Assembly (NCBI GenBank): GCA_015488875.1
Contig: WFMX01000190.1
Span: forward strand, 1-7,152
DNA: 7,152 nucleotides
Direction of reading: 5' to 3'
Source: Campylobacterota bacterium
GTDB taxonomy: Bacteria > Campylobacterota > Campylobacteria > Campylobacterales > Sulfurovaceae
Shown piece after piece: positions 5,179-7,152 of the stretch (the first letter of the stretch is position 1; each line of letters starts with the position of its first letter). The notes beneath the pieces were generated by a model. The model ran no database searches. It had not been told where the DNA came from and saw only the letters and a program-made list of their open reading frames with translations. The translations under genes and the position numbers were made by a program.

Positions 5179-6072
5179 TTAAGCTCCTACTATTTTGTAA
5201 TTTTTCATAATATCTTCTATCTTCTTCATATTTATGCTACTAGGTGGCACTAATGGCAGTCTATACTCAAGAGTTTCGATCAATCCCGCTATATACATAG
5301 CTGCTTTTATAGGTATGGGGTTACTCTCACAAAACATCACTTTATTTATAGGATACAAAGAGTCGTTGATCTCTTTGGATTTTTTGAAATCACCACTCAA
5401 TGCAGCGGCTACTAGCTCACTCTTCATGTCTGGCAATAGGTTTGATGTCACCGATGTGATGCCTCTACCACCATTGGCAAGTATGGGATAATCTATCGCA
5501 TCATCACCACTAAAGAGATATAGATCTGGTCTCCTTGATAGCAACTCTATAGCTCTCTCTATAGAGCCTGTAGCCTCTTTGATACCAAATATATTTTCTA
5601 CATCATCAAATAGTCTCACTACAGTATCTGGGAGTATATCCACCCCTGTGCGTCCTGGTACATTGTAGAGCATGAATGGTATCTCTACTGCTGAAGCTAT
5701 GGCTTTGTAGTGCTGATAGAGTCCCTCTTGGCTAGGCTTGTTGTAGTATGGTGATACAGAAAATATAGCATCTACACCACATGACTGAGCATGTTTGGCT
5801 ATATCTATAGCTTCATGTGTAGCGTTGCTTCCTGCACCTGCTAGCACCTTAGTATCACTATCCTTGCATACTTCTACCGCTATCTCTATACATCTTTTGT
5901 GTTCATCATGACTGAGAGTGGCACTCTCACCTGTAGTACCTACTGGACATACCGCATTGATGCCGTTGTCTATCTGCCTTTGTATCAGTTTGGCAAATGT
6001 AGCCTCATCTAGTTGATCGTTTTTAAATGGTGTAATCAGTGCCGTTGTTGCACCTGTGATTAAGTTGTTCAT
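5179..6072 (-). CDS. dapA: 4-hydroxy-tetrahydrodipicolinate synthase
   Basis: This enzyme condenses pyruvate with aspartate 4-semialdehyde, the first step specific to lysine and meso-diaminopimelate synthesis, and so feeds peptidoglycan cross-linking. The 297-residue length is typical. Visible active-site elements are GTTGE (45-49), SPYYNKP (107-113, with the dyad tyrosine Y110), YNVPGRTG (136-143, with proton-relay Y136 and substrate-binding R141) and GIKEA (163-167), where K165 forms the Schiff base with pyruvate. GDDAIDYPILANGGRGITSV (189-208) is also family-typical and separates DapA from related aldolases such as NanA or KDG aldolase. The start follows the M16 gene stop by 12 bp, with AGGA 10 nt before the ATG. 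An out-of-frame ATG at 6077-6075 is closer to the Shine-Dalgarno sequence but leads nowhere. The next gene begins 1 bp after its stop. Confidence 0.96.
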   Translation of the reverse strand: MNNLITGATTALITPFKNDQLDEATFAKLIQRQIDNGINAVCPVGTTGESATLSHDEHKRCIEIAVEVCKDSDTKVLAGAGSNATHEAIDIAKHAQSCGVDAIFSVSPYYNKPSQEGLYQHYKAIASAVEIPFMLYNVPGRTGVDILPDTVVRLFDDVENIFGIKEATGSIERAIELLSRRPDLYLFSGDDAIDYPILANGGRGITSVTSNLLPDMKSELVAAALSGDFKKSKEINDSLYPINKVMFCESNPIPIKAAMYIAGLIETLEYRLPLVPPSSINMKKIEDIMKNYKIVGA

Positions 6073-6084
6073 ATCATCTCTTTC

Positions 6085-7152
6085 CTATTTTGTACTGTTG
6101 TTTTCTGCTTTTTTGAGAAACACTGTTGTGGATCGTTGCTTATCGAAGTATCTCTTTGCCACTTCACTTATCTTTTGGACTGTAAGTTTATCCAACTTAT
6201 CTTCATATTCGAGCAGAGGCTTTATGTTGCCTTTGGATAGGTATTCACCAAATAGTGATGCTACACTACTAGAGTCCTCTAGTGAGTAGATGAAATCTGT
6301 CTTTGCATTGATCTTGAGCTTGTCTAGCTCCTCTTGTGTCACATCTCCACTCTTGAGTCTATCTAGCTCTGACAAGATTTCTCGTTCTACATCTTCTGCT
6401 TTCGTGCCTGCATTGCATAGTGCCATGATGAGGAAGACACCTGGGTCTTTGAGTTCCATATTGTAGGCAGATATCATATTTACCATCTGCTTCTCTGTGA
6501 CTAAACTCTTCTCTAGCCTACTACTCTTGCCTCCACTCAATATCTCACTGATAGCTGAGAGAGCTACTTGATCCTCATGTTCGTAGTTGGGTATAGGGTA
6601 GGTGATGGCTAGTGTATCTACTCTATTGTTGTCTTTGTGCAGTATAGCCCTTTTGGATCCATCATTTGCGGGCTCTACAGCCTTGACTAGAGGTATGTCA
6701 TGATCATTTTTGATATCGCCGAAGTACTTCTGGGCTTCTGCGTATACTGCTTCTGCTTTGACATCACCAGATACTATAAGTATGGCATTTGATGGCTGAT
6801 AGTATCTCTCGTAGAACTCTCTGATATCTCCTATACTCCATGACTGAATATCCTGCATGAAGCCTATAGGTAGCCAATGGTAAGGGTGATAAGTGTACTG
6901 CATATTGAAGATTCTAAAGTATAGATACCCTAGAGGATTATTATCCGTTCTCCATCTCCTCTCCTCTGCAACGACATCTCGCTCTTTTTGAAACTCTTCA
7001 TCTTTGAGTGATAGGTTGTGCATCAGCTCACTAAAAAGCTCTAGTGTCATTGGCAAGTTTTTAGTAGCAGTCTTGATATAATAGTGTGTCATATCGAAGC
7101 CTGTAGATGCGTTGTTGACACCTCCATGGCTCTTGACTATAGTATCAAACTC
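6085..7152 (-). CDS. M16 family zinc peptidase (pitrilysin/processing-peptidase type), 5'-partial
   Basis: The frame is open to the right edge, giving the last 355 residues; the gene begins outside the window. The first visible residues, EFDTIVKSHGGVNNASTGFD, are the conserved stretch that normally lies shortly after the HxxEH zinc motif, so only some 60-70 residues including HxxEH are missing. The segment KERDVVAEERRWRTDNNP (56-73) is where the remaining zinc-ligand glutamate lies. Then come YHPYHWLPIGF-type sequence, a central FYERYYQPSNAILIVSGDV block that ends the first domain, and a second M16_C-type domain with SAISEILSGGKSSRLEKSL. I see no membrane anchor in the visible part. The substrate is unknown; bacterial relatives annotated PqqL/YmxG degrade or process peptides. 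An internal ATG at 7090-7092 is not the start because conserved sequence precedes it. It leads directly into dapA. Confidence 0.9.
   Translation of the reverse strand, partial: EFDTIVKSHGGVNNASTGFDMTHYYIKTATKNLPMTLELFSELMHNLSLKDEEFQKERDVVAEERRWRTDNNPLGYLYFRIFNMQYTYHPYHWLPIGFMQDIQSWSIGDIREFYERYYQPSNAILIVSGDVKAEAVYAEAQKYFGDIKNDHDIPLVKAVEPANDGSKRAILHKDNNRVDTLAITYPIPNYEHEDQVALSAISEILSGGKSSRLEKSLVTEKQMVNMISAYNMELKDPGVFLIMALCNAGTKAEDVEREILSELDRLKSGDVTQEELDKLKINAKTDFIYSLEDSSSVASLFGEYLSKGNIKPLLEYEDKLDKLTVQKISEVAKRYFDKQRSTTVFLKKAENNSTK

Noticed and set aside
4711..5253. + strand open frame of 180 codons opposite the reductase and dapA
   Set aside because: It is antisense to two clearly identified genes and reads as low-complexity Ser/Leu/Ile-rich sequence, typical of the shadow of coding DNA.

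Overview
The window looks like a chromosomal stretch of a Campylobacterota (epsilonproteobacterial) genome, most likely a Sulfurovum/Sulfurimonas-type organism. This is inferred from the low to moderate GC, the heavy use of ATA and other A/T-rich codons, and the run M16 zinc peptidase - dapA - SDR/enoyl-ACP reductase - pgsA, a neighbourhood I associate with that phylum. No database search was possible, so the taxonomy is an inference.

Layout. A single + strand gene (2-1456) enters from the left edge already in progress. It is the C-terminal 484 residues of a UvrD/PcrA-like superfamily 1 helicase (motifs V and VI visible) continuing into ankyrin repeats and an unassigned C-terminal region. Every other gene is on the - strand. 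In transcription order these are an M16 peptidase (N-terminus cut by the right edge), dapA, a FabL-like enoyl-ACP reductase and pgsA. These four are separated by only 12, 1 and 8 bp, with ribosome binding sites lying on or beside the preceding stop codons, so they form a tight operon. It joins lysine/diaminopimelate synthesis (peptidoglycan), fatty acid elongation and phosphatidylglycerol synthesis, a cell-envelope biosynthesis cluster. About 290 bp further along the - strand is a Kef-type cation/proton antiporter with an NAD-binding RCK domain. It ends tail-to-tail with the helicase gene.

The most unusual content is in the two gaps (1457-1895 and 3528-3819). Both carry members of one composite repeat family: a roughly 80-bp arm (starting CTGTCGAAAAA, ending near AGGGGACATT) seen four times, and a 150-160 bp foldback core seen twice. 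In the first gap the core is flanked by inverted arms whose outer 11 bp are perfect inverted repeats, giving a MITE-like unit of 300 bp with an extra arm stacked on its right side. The inner loop of the core matches better in inverted than in direct orientation between the two copies, as if it had flipped.

The helicase gene is visibly more A/T-rich than the envelope operon and is separated from it by the repeat-rich gap. This suggests the gap marks the edge of an accessory segment that continues left of the window. I see no tRNA, rRNA, CRISPR array or transposase gene.
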